This document shows, piece by piece, positions 14,631 to 22,687 of a DNA stretch of 64,000 bases (position 1 is the first letter of the stretch; the number at the start of each line of letters is the position of its first letter). The notes under the pieces were generated by a model. The model did not search any database, was not told the DNA's origin, and saw nothing but the letters and a program-made list of their open reading frames with translations. Origin of the DNA: JAXHUE01 sp034189655 (GTDB taxonomy: Bacteria; Chloroflexota; Dehalococcoidia; E44-bin15). The stretch is taken from assembly GCA_034189655.1 (NCBI GenBank), contig JAXHUE010000004.1, positions 1 through 64,000 of the forward strand, given 5' to 3'. Made by a program: the position numbers and the translations under genes.

Positions 14631-15755
14631 ATGAGAGCGACATCTACTCGGTGGATGAAGGGGGTCTTCCTGGCCCTGATCGCACTCGCATTTATCGTAC
14701 CTGCAGCCTGCTGCCCGGCCAACAATGCCCCCGCCATCGTGAGCTTGACTGCTACCCCGGATGACGTGGGCATGGGGGGAAGCTCTACCATAGTGTGTGT
14801 CGCCGCCGACGCCGATGGCGATACCCTCACCTATAGCTGGACCGCTACCGGCGGCACTTTCAACGGGGCCGGGGATACCGTCGTCTGGATCGCTCCCAAC
14901 GAGGAGGGTACCTTCACCATCACTGTGACGGTCACCGATGGTAAAGGGGGTGCCGCTACCGCAAGTGCCCAGGTAACCGTCGTCGGGGGCACTGGCTCTC
15001 TCAACATTAACTCGGACCCTGTGGGGGCCCAGGTCTACCTCGACGGCCAGGACATGGGCGCAACTACGCCCTTCGTCATCAGCGGTCTTGCCGAGGGCGG
15101 CTATACCCTCCTGCTCACTTACTACCACTACAAGTACATGGAGGGCACGGTCACCATCAGCGAGGACTTGGTCACCTACGTAGACTGGACCTTGCTGCCT
15201 GCCTACGAGACCTCGGCCATATTCCCTCACGACCCCGCCGTGGGCAACGATGCCTACGTGTTAGAGGACAGCCCGGTGCAGAACTTCGGCTCTGAGGTGT
15301 ACCTCTTCGCTGGCTCTGCGGTCGCGGACGAGAAATATCGCTCGTACTTGCAGTTCAACGTGAGCGCCATTCCTCAGACTGCTATCATCGTGGAGGCCAC
15401 GCTGGGACTGTACTACGACGGCTCCAGCGCCTCTATCCCTACTACCATAGGGGCCTATAAGGTGATCGGTAGCTGGGACGAGGATAACATCGACTGGGCA
15501 CACCAGCCGGCCTCGGCAGGTACGCCGGAGGACACGGTGAGCGTGCCTGCCACTGATACGCAGAACTACCTGTACTGGGATGTCACTGACTTGGTCCAGG
15601 GCTGGGTGGATGGCTCTATCAGTAACAGGGGCCTCGTGGTGAGGGATACCGACGAGGGCACGGTCAAGGCATGGAAGCGCTTCATCTCTTCAAATCAGGT
15701 GTTTCACCTGGACCGTAACCCCAGGCTGGATGTCACGTACTTCGACCCAGCTTGA
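14631..15755 (+). CDS. Secreted or lipid-anchored multidomain surface protein (PKD-like, PEGA, DNRLRE)
   Basis: A 374-residue exported protein. Residues 1-28 are a basic then hydrophobic signal (WMKGVFLALIALAFIVP) ending AACCPAN; the cysteine may be lipidated, although the lipobox is weak. A PKD/cadherin-like beta domain follows at about 33-120 (DADGDTLTYSWTATGG, TVTVTDGKGG). A PEGA domain lies at about 124-185 (SLNINSDPVGAQVYLDG). A C-terminal DNRLRE-type domain, about 195-372, contains SYLQFNVSAIP, WDVTDLVQGWVDG and NRGLVV. These domains are typical of cell-surface proteins, and the role is probably structural or carbohydrate-related. It has its own strong promoter and ribosome site and is followed by a gap. 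Confidence 0.85.
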   Translation: MRATSTRWMKGVFLALIALAFIVPAACCPANNAPAIVSLTATPDDVGMGGSSTIVCVAADADGDTLTYSWTATGGTFNGAGDTVVWIAPNEEGTFTITVTVTDGKGGAATASAQVTVVGGTGSLNINSDPVGAQVYLDGQDMGATTPFVISGLAEGGYTLLLTYYHYKYMEGTVTISEDLVTYVDWTLLPAYETSAIFPHDPAVGNDAYVLEDSPVQNFGSEVYLFAGSAVADEKYRSYLQFNVSAIPQTAIIVEATLGLYYDGSSASIPTTIGAYKVIGSWDEDNIDWAHQPASAGTPEDTVSVPATDTQNYLYWDVTDLVQGWVDGSISNRGLVVRDTDEGTVKAWKRFISSNQVFHLDRNPRLDVTYFDPA

Positions 15756-15761
15756 TTTTGG

Positions 15762-15861
15762 NNNNNNNNNNNNNNNNNNNNNNNNNNNNNNNNNNNNNNN
15801 NNNNNNNNNNNNNNNNNNNNNNNNNNNNNNNNNNNNNNNNNNNNNNNNNNNNNNNNNNNNN
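15762..15861. other. Assembly gap of 100 N
   Basis: Exactly 100 N of unknown true length, between the convergent surface-protein gene and the DUF3786 gene. Both neighbours have stop codons outside the gap. No duplicated flank is seen. Confidence 0.99.
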
Positions 15862-15890
15862 CGGGCCCTGTCTCGGTTTGAGCGCGCTGC

Positions 15891-16508
15891 CTAGGGCGTG
15901 TCTGTGCCCGGGGCTCGATAGCTCAAGAGCGAGCGGCTCAAGTAGATGCCGAGGATGGACAGGTCCTCCGTGGGGAGATACTGCGGGGCAACGGCATCGA
16001 ACAGGATGTTGACCGCAGACGGTACCTCCTCGTCGCCCAGGTAGAGGATACAGCCCATCGGAATCTTGGGAAGGGCTATGAAGCGGAAGGCGGCATCGCC
16101 GGTGCGGCTCATGGACGTGCCCCCTCTGGCCTGGGCAGCCTGGGTGAACCTCTCCATATCGTTCCCCATACCCTCAAGCAGCGGGTTTATCGCCGAGTTG
16201 GTGAACCGCTGCTCGAAGAGGTAGGCCCCGGGCAGATGGCGGTAGATGATCCACATACCAGAGGCCGGGGTGCCATCGGCGTTGATCAGGTAGTGCATCA
16301 GCAGTATCTCCAGCCACTGCGGCGGAGGCTCGTCACTCCCCTTCTCCTCTACCTTCATCTCGGGGTGGTGCAGGAAGAAGGTGCGGTTGAAGAAGGGTAT
16401 GATGAACCGCCCCTCCTCGTAGCGCACACCACCCTTTGGCGCGGCGATGTGGGGTCTCAGCTCTTCTAGATCCTTGCGTGCCTTCTCGTAGGCTGCTTCT
16501 AATCCCAT
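15891..16508 (-). CDS. DUF3786 domain protein
   Basis: A 205-residue soluble protein matching the DUF3786 family. Recognisable stretches are MGLEAAYEKARKDLEEL, GRFIIPFFNRTFFL, LEILLMHYLINADGTP, WIIYRHLPGAYLFEQRF, and the C-terminal IPMGCILYLGDEEVPSAVN and LPTEDLSILGIYLS. Members occur mainly in anaerobes, often near corrinoid or CO/acetyl-CoA genes, but the function is not known. I chose the ATG at 16508, where the conserved region begins and an AGGTGA lies just upstream; the ORF can extend 14 codons further. It is divergent from ftsH. Confidence 0.82.
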   Translation of the reverse strand: MGLEAAYEKARKDLEELRPHIAAPKGGVRYEEGRFIIPFFNRTFFLHHPEMKVEEKGSDEPPPQWLEILLMHYLINADGTPASGMWIIYRHLPGAYLFEQRFTNSAINPLLEGMGNDMERFTQAAQARGGTSMSRTGDAAFRFIALPKIPMGCILYLGDEEVPSAVNILFDAVAPQYLPTEDLSILGIYLSRSLLSYRAPGTDTP

Positions 16509-16540
16509 CCTGTTCACCTGCAAGTGTACGTGCACCCCAT

Positions 16541-16569
16541 ATAATAACATCCAAGCAGGCCGGGCAACA
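16541..16569 (-). promoter_or_regulatory. Likely promoter of the DUF3786 gene
   Basis: A minus-strand TATTAT (16541-16546) lies about 30 bases before the ATG. Upstream, TTGTTG is 18 bases away and TTGCCC 15 bases away, so the -35 is uncertain. The intergenic region to ftsH is the only AT-rich part here. Confidence 0.45.
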
Positions 16570-16593
16570 AGGGCTATGAGTCAACTTCGGATA

Positions 16594-16622
16594 TTTAAAA
16601 CGGGGGTGCTTTTTGGTATAAT
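16594..16622 (+). promoter_or_regulatory. ftsH promoter
   Basis: TTTAAA (16594-16599), a 17-base spacer and TGGTATAAT with TATAAT at 16617-16622. The start is predicted near 16629. This rules out the GTG at 16626 as the ftsH start and leaves a leader of about 15 bases or a start further in. Confidence 0.75.
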
Positions 16623-16643
16623 ACAGTGTACATAAAGACCAGC

Positions 16644-18554
16644 ATGAGGAGACGAGTGGACTCTAAACTGCTTCGTCGTAGCCTGATATATATCGTGGTC
16701 ATCGCCGCGCTGGTGGCAATATTCTTTGCCTTCTTCCCATTGGACAGCACACCGCAGCCCAAGGTCGGCTCCTTGAGCGACCTGGTGACGCTCACCAAGG
16801 AGGGGTCGGTACAACTGGGAGACGGCACCGACGTGGCGGGCACCATCGACCGCGTCGTGCAGCAGGGAGAGACCTTGACCGCCATGGAGGGCGACATCCC
16901 GCTGCTCAAGGCAAACTTCGTGGGCAGCACCGCCGAGCTCTTCGACTACCTCTCGGCGCGAGGGGTGGACATGACCCAGGTGGCCCTCGACCCCCAGGCG
17001 GTGAGTGGCTTCAACTGGGGCAGCCTCCTCATCAACGTGCTCCCCTTCCTCTTCATCATCGTCATCTTCTGGTTCATCTTCCGCCAGGCGCGGGGCACGG
17101 GTAACCAGGCGATGAACTTCGGCCGCTCCAAGGCGCGCTTGATCAGCGGCGCCAGGCCCTCCGTCACCTTCGACGATGTCGCCGGCGTCGACGAGGCCAA
17201 GGTGGAGCTCCGCGAGGTGGTGGAGTTCTTGAGGTCGCCGGCCAAGTTCTCGGCGCTGGGGGCGCGCATCCCGCGCGGCGTGCTCCTCATAGGGCCGCCC
17301 GGTACGGGGAAGACCCTGCTCGGCCGCGCCGTGGCCGGAGAGGCCGGCGTCCCCTTCTTCTCCATAAGCGGCAGCGAGTTCGTGGAGATGTTCGTCGGCG
17401 TGGGGGCCTCCCGTGTGAGGGACCTCTTCGACCAGGCCAAGCGCAACGCCCCGTGCATCGTGTTCGTCGATGAGATCGATGCCGTGGGCCGCCATCGCGG
17501 CGCCGGCCTGGGCGGAGGCCACGACGAGCGGGAGCAGACACTGAACCAGATACTGGTGGAGATGGACGGGTTCGACTCCTCCACCAACGTCATAGTGGTC
17601 TCGGCCACCAACCGCCCCGATATCCTCGACCCGGCGCTCCTGCGCCCCGGTCGCTTCGACCGCCAGGTGGTGCTCGACCGCCCCGACATCAAGGGACGCA
17701 AGGGTATCCTTGAGGTGCACGCCAAGGGCAAGCCCCTGGAGGAACTGGTGAACATGGAGGTCATCGCCAAGCAGACGCCCGGGTTCTCCGGCGCCGACCT
17801 TGCCAACCTGGTGAACGAGGCCGCCATACTGGCGGCACGGCGCGATAAGCGCTCCATCGGCATGCAGGAGCTGGAGGAGTCCATCGACCGCGTCATCGCC
17901 GGCCCCGAGCGCAGGAGCAGGATCATAAGCCCCAAGGAGAAGGAGATCACCGCCTACCACGAGGCGGGGCACGCCCTGGTGGCACGCCTGCTGCCCAACG
18001 CCGACCCGGTGCACAAGATATCCATCGTCGCCCGCGGCATGATGGGGGGCTATACCCGCCTGCTCCCCACCGAGGACCGCTACCTGTGGACCCGCTCCCA
18101 GTTCAACGATACCCTGGCCACGCTCCTCGCCGGGCACGGCGCCGAGGAGATGGTCTTCGGCGAGATGACCACCGGCAGCGAGAACGATATCGAGCAGGCC
18201 ACCAAGATCGCCCGCCGCATGGTCACCGAGTACGGCATGAGCGAGACCATGGGCCCGCGCACCTACGGCCACAGGGAGGAGCTGGTCTTCCTGGGGCGCG
18301 AGGTGGCGGAGCAGAAGGACTACAGCGAGGAGACCGCCCGCGAGATCGATGAGGAGGTGCAGGCCCTCATCATGCGGGCCTACGGCGTGGCCAAGGAGAT
18401 ACTCACCCAGAACCGGGCAAGGCTGGTGCAGATAGCCGAGGCGCTCATCGCCAGGGAGACCGTCGAGGGCGATGAGCTGGAGGAGCTGTTCGAGGGCCCC
18501 CTCGACGGCCAGGCCCAGGAGGCACCAGAAGAGGAGGCCGCGGCAGCGGAGTAG
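16644..18554 (+). CDS. ftsH: ATP-dependent zinc metalloprotease FtsH
   Basis: Membrane AAA+ protease that degrades misfolded membrane proteins and selected regulators. In this 636-residue numbering there are two membrane helices, at about 15-31 and 127-147. The AAA domain has GPPGTGKT at 217-224, FVDEIDAVG as Walker B, and the second region of homology ending LLRPGRFDRQ. The M41 protease carries HEAGH at 438-442 and GSENDIEQAT with the third zinc ligand. The acidic alanine-rich tail is usual. The ATG at 16644 has no upstream Shine-Dalgarno; an in-frame GTG at 16656 follows AGGAGA and could be used. Its stop is one base before the moaE-like start. Confidence 0.95.
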   Translation: MRRRVDSKLLRRSLIYIVVIAALVAIFFAFFPLDSTPQPKVGSLSDLVTLTKEGSVQLGDGTDVAGTIDRVVQQGETLTAMEGDIPLLKANFVGSTAELFDYLSARGVDMTQVALDPQAVSGFNWGSLLINVLPFLFIIVIFWFIFRQARGTGNQAMNFGRSKARLISGARPSVTFDDVAGVDEAKVELREVVEFLRSPAKFSALGARIPRGVLLIGPPGTGKTLLGRAVAGEAGVPFFSISGSEFVEMFVGVGASRVRDLFDQAKRNAPCIVFVDEIDAVGRHRGAGLGGGHDEREQTLNQILVEMDGFDSSTNVIVVSATNRPDILDPALLRPGRFDRQVVLDRPDIKGRKGILEVHAKGKPLEELVNMEVIAKQTPGFSGADLANLVNEAAILAARRDKRSIGMQELEESIDRVIAGPERRSRIISPKEKEITAYHEAGHALVARLLPNADPVHKISIVARGMMGGYTRLLPTEDRYLWTRSQFNDTLATLLAGHGAEEMVFGEMTTGSENDIEQATKIARRMVTEYGMSETMGPRTYGHREELVFLGREVAEQKDYSEETAREIDEEVQALIMRAYGVAKEILTQNRARLVQIAEALIARETVEGDELEELFEGPLDGQAQEAPEEEAAAAE

Positions 18555-18555
18555 C

Positions 18556-18951
18556 GTGTACCGGGTAGTGGAAGGCCCCGTCAGCGCACAGGAAGTCGTC
18601 GCCCAGGTGCGCCCCAGCGACGCACATGGCGCCCTGGTTACCTTCGTCGGCTCGCTCCGCGGGCGCTCCGCCGACGGCAGGCAGGTGCTGCGTGGCCGCT
18701 GCCACACCGGGCAGGGCAGCGGCGAGGGCCACCTGGCCCGGATAGAGGCCGATATCCGCGCCCGCTGGCACCTGGAGGCCATCTCCCTCTGTCACCGCAC
18801 CGGTGACATCGCGGTGGGCGATACCGTCTTCGTCGCCGCCGTCGCCGCCCCCCACCGCCCCGAGGCCTTCGCCGCGTGCCAGTACGCCATCGACCGCGTC
18901 AAGGAGGTCTTCGTCCTGGAGGAGGAGGTGGTGGAGGGTGGGGCAGCCTAG
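18556..18951 (+). CDS. moaE: MoaE-like molybdopterin synthase large-subunit homologue
   Basis: MoaE makes molybdopterin from precursor Z together with sulfur-carrying MoaD. This 131-residue protein has the family core: GALVTFVGSLRG, IEADIRARWHLEAISLCHRTGDIAVGD with VFVAAVAAPHRPEAFAACQYAIDRVKE. Judged against the E. coli numbering I remember, the lysine equivalent to K119 is present (RVKE), but the PxWK motif with K126 is replaced by FVLEEE. The usual LxYExY segment is also replaced by GRCHTGQGSGEG. It may be divergent, poorly active or repurposed. GTG start, one base after the ftsH stop. No other molybdopterin gene is near. Its end overlaps the convergent CoA-transferase gene by four bases. 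Confidence 0.78.
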   Translation: MYRVVEGPVSAQEVVAQVRPSDAHGALVTFVGSLRGRSADGRQVLRGRCHTGQGSGEGHLARIEADIRARWHLEAISLCHRTGDIAVGDTVFVAAVAAPHRPEAFAACQYAIDRVKEVFVLEEEVVEGGAA

Positions 18952-20162
18952 CGGATGACCCCCTGCGCCACGAGCGCTGCGATATCCTGCTGCGCGATCC
19001 CCAGGAGCTCACCGAACACGTAGTCGTTGTGCTGGCCCAAGAGCGGGGCATGGCTGCGGATATGCCCCGGCGTGTGCGAGAGCACCATCGAGAGGCCGGG
19101 CATGGTCTGTCTCCCCACCTCCGGGTGCTCCACCTCCGCCAGGAAGCCCCGCTCCCTCACGTGGGGGTCGTGGAACAGCTCCTCGCCGTCGAAGGCGGGC
19201 ATGGCGGCCACCCCAGCCCTCTGCAGCATCTCCATGAGCTCGTGGTGGGTGTGACCTTGAGTCCAGCCCTCGATGAGCCCGTCCAGCTCCTCCTGGTTGC
19301 GCCACCGGCCGAAGGCATCGGCGAACCGCTCGTCGCTGCTCCACGGTGGGTCCCCCATGGCGCGGCACAAGGCCCGCCACTCCTCGTCGGTGGCCACGGC
19401 GATGGAGACCCACCGGTCGTGGCCGCGGCAGCGGTAGAAGTTGTGCGGGGCCATGATGCGGTCGCGGTTGCCGCGACGGGTGGGGATGCGCCCGCTCATC
19501 AGGTACTCCAGGATGGGCTCGGCGGCCAGGGCGGCGAACATCTCGGTCTGGGAGAGGTCTATGTGCTGCCCCTTTCCCGTCCGCCGCCGGTAGAGCAGTG
19601 CGGCGAGGGCGGCCACCGCCCCGTTTAAGCCGGCGGTGGGGTCGGCGAGGGCGGTGCCCTGGCTCACGGGGGGGCCGCCGGCGTAGCCCGTGATGTAGGT
19701 GTGGCCGGCGAGTGCCGCCTGGTTGGGGCCGTAGGCCACGTAGTCGCGGTGGGGGCCGCTTGCGCCGAAGGCGGAGAGGCTTAGATAGACGATGTCGGGC
19801 TTCACCTCCCTCACCGCCTCGTAGTCTAAGCCGAACTTCCGCATCACCCGTGCGCTGTAGTTCTCGGTGACCAGGTCGCTTCGCCTGATGAGCTCCCGTG
19901 CCAGCGCCACGCCCTGCTCCTGGGTGAGGTCGATGGTGACGCACAGCTTGCCCCGGTTCCTCTTGTTGTAGCGCCCGGAGCGGTTTATGCCCGGCTGGTC
20001 GTCGGGGAACGGGGGGAGCATGCGCCCGATGTCGGGGCGCGTGGCGGTCTCTATCTTCACGACCTCGGCGCCGAGGTCGGCCAGGAGCTTGGTGCAGTAG
20101 GGGCCGGCCCAGGCCCAGGTGAAATCGGCAACGCGCATGCCCTCAAGCGCCATCTTGCTCAA
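18948..20162 (-). CDS. Family III CoA-transferase (CaiB/BaiF), type A copy 1
   Basis: Family III CoA-transferases move CoA between acyl groups through an aspartyl-CoA anhydride. This 404-residue protein starts with LEGMRVADFTWAWAGPY, followed by LADLGAEVVKIE and NKLC-like NRGKLCVTIDLTQ. The catalytic aspartate is probably D174 in ALADPTAGLNG, and GKGQHIDLSQTE follows. The WAWAGPY type and the segment RIMAPHNFYRCRGHDRWVSI are shared closely with the gene at 21455. TTG is read as the start with AGGAGG 11 bases upstream; the ATG at 20153 is the alternative. It is last in a four-gene operon. The substrate cannot be told. Confidence 0.87.
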   Translation of the reverse strand: MSKMALEGMRVADFTWAWAGPYCTKLLADLGAEVVKIETATRPDIGRMLPPFPDDQPGINRSGRYNKRNRGKLCVTIDLTQEQGVALARELIRRSDLVTENYSARVMRKFGLDYEAVREVKPDIVYLSLSAFGASGPHRDYVAYGPNQAALAGHTYITGYAGGPPVSQGTALADPTAGLNGAVAALAALLYRRRTGKGQHIDLSQTEMFAALAAEPILEYLMSGRIPTRRGNRDRIMAPHNFYRCRGHDRWVSIAVATDEEWRALCRAMGDPPWSSDERFADAFGRWRNQEELDGLIEGWTQGHTHHELMEMLQRAGVAAMPAFDGEELFHDPHVRERGFLAEVEHPEVGRQTMPGLSMVLSHTPGHIRSHAPLLGQHNDYVFGELLGIAQQDIAALVAQGVIR

Positions 20163-20215
20163 AGGTCTCTTTACCTCCTGCCTGTTCTGGGGCCTCCTCC
20201 GTGCCCGCCCTTCTG

Positions 20216-21442
20216 CTATATGATGCCCGCCTGGGCCATCTTCACCAGGTCTGTCCTGGAGAGGCCCAGCTCCTTGACCAGCACCTCCTCGTTGTGCTCA
20301 CCGAGCAGGGGGGCGGTGCGCTCTATGCGCCACGGTGTCTGGCCCAGCTTGTAGGGTGCCCCGGGGTAGGTGAGCGTGCCCGCCGCCGGGTGGCGGGCCG
20401 GGACGAAGAAGCCGCGCTCGACGAGCTGGGGGGAGCGCAGCACCTCGGCGGCGTCGTACACCGGGCTCACCGGTATGCGCCGCCGCTGCCCCTCGTGGAA
20501 CAGCTCCTCCCTGGTGAAGTGGCCCAGCGCCTCCGTGATGAGCGGCTCCAGGTCTATATCGGCGGCGCCCTGCTCCTGGGGGAAGTAGCGGTCCTCGTAG
20601 CGGGGGTCGGTGGCCCACGGCGGGTTGCCGATCAGGTCGACGAAGCTGCGCCACTGGTGGGGCTCCAGCACGGTGATGTTGATGTAGCCGTCCTTGCAGG
20701 GGTAGATGCCGGCGGGCCACAGCAGCCTGAGGTCGGCGAAGTCCTGGGGCTTTATGCGGCGCGGCCTCACACGGCCCTGGTATGAGAAGAAGGAGATGAC
20801 GTCGCCGAGGACGGAGGCGATGCTCTCCTGCTCAGAGATATCGACGTGCTGGCCCTGGCCGCTCGTCTCGCGGCAGAGGAGGGCGGCCAGCGTGCCCACG
20901 GCGGCGTTTAACGCCGCCTGGTAGTCGGCCTGGTTGCCCGGCACGATGAGCGGCTCCTGCTCCGGGTCGCCGGTGACGTAGGCTATGCCCCCGGCCGCCT
21001 GGCAGGTGATATCGTACGCCTTGTAGTCGCGGTAGGGGCCGCTCTGCCCGAAGGGGGTGATGGAGGTCACGACGAGGCCGGGGTTTATCTCCCGCAAGGC
21101 CTCGTAGTCCAGCCCCAGCCATGCCATCGCCGGGGGCGGGCCGTCCTCCACCAGGACATCGGCCCGTCTCACCAGCTCGCAGAGGAGCCTCCGCCCGGTG
21201 TGGGCCTGGGGGTTCAAGGTGATGCCCCGCTTGTTGGTGTTCAGGTAGAGGAAGAGGCCGCTCTGCTCATGGTGGGGGCAGTCGCCGGGGAAGGGGCCCA
21301 GGCTGCGGGCGCGGTCCCCGCACGGGGGCTCCACCTTGAGCACGTCGGCGCCGAGGTCGGCCAGGAGCTTCGCGCAGTAGGGCCCGGCGACGAGCTGGGC
21401 GAGCTCGACTATCTTTATCCCGTCAAGGGCCCGGTCTGCCAT
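20216..21442 (-). CDS. Family III CoA-transferase (CaiB/BaiF), type B copy 1
   Basis: A 408-residue CoA-transferase of the second type in this cluster, beginning LDGIKIVELAQLVAGPYC with KLLADLGADVLKVEPP. Other motifs are YLNTNKRGITLN, SITPFGQSGPYRDYKAY and GQGQHVDISEQES. The probable catalytic aspartate is D173 in GNQADYQAALNA. It shares the FGQSGPYRDYKAY and NTNKRGITLN segments with the gene at 22688 and not with its immediate neighbours. An AGGTG ribosome site precedes the ATG. It may pair with the type A protein encoded next to it, as BbsE and BbsF do in benzylsuccinate metabolism; this is inference. Confidence 0.87.
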   Translation of the reverse strand: MADRALDGIKIVELAQLVAGPYCAKLLADLGADVLKVEPPCGDRARSLGPFPGDCPHHEQSGLFLYLNTNKRGITLNPQAHTGRRLLCELVRRADVLVEDGPPPAMAWLGLDYEALREINPGLVVTSITPFGQSGPYRDYKAYDITCQAAGGIAYVTGDPEQEPLIVPGNQADYQAALNAAVGTLAALLCRETSGQGQHVDISEQESIASVLGDVISFFSYQGRVRPRRIKPQDFADLRLLWPAGIYPCKDGYINITVLEPHQWRSFVDLIGNPPWATDPRYEDRYFPQEQGAADIDLEPLITEALGHFTREELFHEGQRRRIPVSPVYDAAEVLRSPQLVERGFFVPARHPAAGTLTYPGAPYKLGQTPWRIERTAPLLGEHNEEVLVKELGLSRTDLVKMAQAGII

Positions 21443-21454
21443 GGCGGCACCTCG

Positions 21455-22669
21455 CTAGTTGATGACCTTCTCGTCCACGAACTCCTGGATCTCCTCCCGG
21501 GACATGCCCAGGATCTCTCCGAAGACGTAGTCGTTGTGCTCACCAAGGAGCGGGCCGTAGCGCATGACGCGGGCCGGGGTGCCCGAGAACTTCCACGGCG
21601 GCCCGATGACCACCATCTTGCCCATCACCGGGTGCTCCACCTCCGCGGCGAACTCCCGCTCCAGGAGGTGAGGGTCGCGGAACATCTCCGTGCCACTCAA
21701 GGCGGGCGTGGCCGCCACCCCTACCTTTTGCAGCATCTCCGCGAGCTGGTAGTGGCTGTGGCGGGAGGTCCACTCCTCGATGAGGCGGTCCATCTCATCC
21801 TGGTGCTGCCACCGGCTGTAGACGTCGGCGTACTTTACGTCCGCGGCCCACGGTGGGTCGCCCATGGCGTGGCACAGGGCCTGCCACTCCAGGTCGGTGG
21901 CCACGGCGATGGCTATCCAGGTGTCTTTGTCGCGGCAGGCATAGTAGTTGTGCGGGGCCATTATCTGGTCGCGGTTGCCGTGCCGGTCGGCCACCCTGTG
22001 GTTCATGGTGTAGTCCAGTATGGCATCGCCGATCAAGACGCTGATGGTCTCCCGCGACGAGAGGTCGATGAACTGCCCCTCGCCGGTCTGCGCCCGGTGG
22101 TAGAGGGCGCTTAAGATGGCGAAGGCGGTTGCGGTGGCGCTCCGCAGGTCGCTCGAGCCCATCAAGGGGATGGGGGGACCGTCGTCGTAGCCGGTGAGGT
22201 GGGCGATGCCGCCCAGCGCGGAGAAGGTGGGGGCATAGCCCACGTAGAGTCGCTCCGGCCCGATGGCGCCCACCGCCGACGATGAGAGCATGATGATATC
22301 AGGCTTTACCTGTCTCAACACATCGTAGCCCAGGCCCAGCTTGTCCATGGTGCCGGGGCGGAAGTTGTCTGCCACCACGTCGCTCACCGCGATCACCCGC
22401 TTGGCCAGCTCCACGGCCTTGGGCTGGGTGAGGTCAAGTGTGACGGAGAGCTTGTTCAAGTTGAGCTCGTTGAATATGGGGGCCTGGTTGGGGCCGGTGG
22501 CCGTGGGCCCGGAGGCCAGGGAGCGCATGCGGGAGTGGTCGGGTCGCTTGGTGCTCTCTATCTTGATGACCTCGGCGCCCATCAGGGCCAGCTGCATGGT
22601 GCCGTAGGGGCCGGCCCAGGCCCAGGTGAAGTCGGCCACCCTGATTCCTTCCAGGGGTAAGCGTGTCAT
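21455..22669 (-). CDS. Family III CoA-transferase (CaiB/BaiF), type A copy 2
   Basis: A 404-residue CoA-transferase starting LEGIRVADFTWAWAGPYGT. The usual KLLADLGAE is altered to MQLALMGAEVIKIE, and the probable catalytic residue is D174 in GSSDLRSATA. GEGQFIDLSSRET and RDQIMAPHNYYACRDKDTWIAI follow. It is clearly the paralogue of the gene at 18948. The ATG follows GGAGGAG. The stop is 12 bases before the start of the next type B gene, so the four genes are one transcript. Confidence 0.87.
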   Translation of the reverse strand: MTRLPLEGIRVADFTWAWAGPYGTMQLALMGAEVIKIESTKRPDHSRMRSLASGPTATGPNQAPIFNELNLNKLSVTLDLTQPKAVELAKRVIAVSDVVADNFRPGTMDKLGLGYDVLRQVKPDIIMLSSSAVGAIGPERLYVGYAPTFSALGGIAHLTGYDDGPPIPLMGSSDLRSATATAFAILSALYHRAQTGEGQFIDLSSRETISVLIGDAILDYTMNHRVADRHGNRDQIMAPHNYYACRDKDTWIAIAVATDLEWQALCHAMGDPPWAADVKYADVYSRWQHQDEMDRLIEEWTSRHSHYQLAEMLQKVGVAATPALSGTEMFRDPHLLEREFAAEVEHPVMGKMVVIGPPWKFSGTPARVMRYGPLLGEHNDYVFGEILGMSREEIQEFVDEKVIN

Positions 22670-22687
22670 CTCTGTGTCTCCTCCTTA

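Noticed and set aside
16626..16643. GTG at 16626 as the ftsH start
   Set aside because: It lies four bases after the -10 box and before the predicted transcription start.
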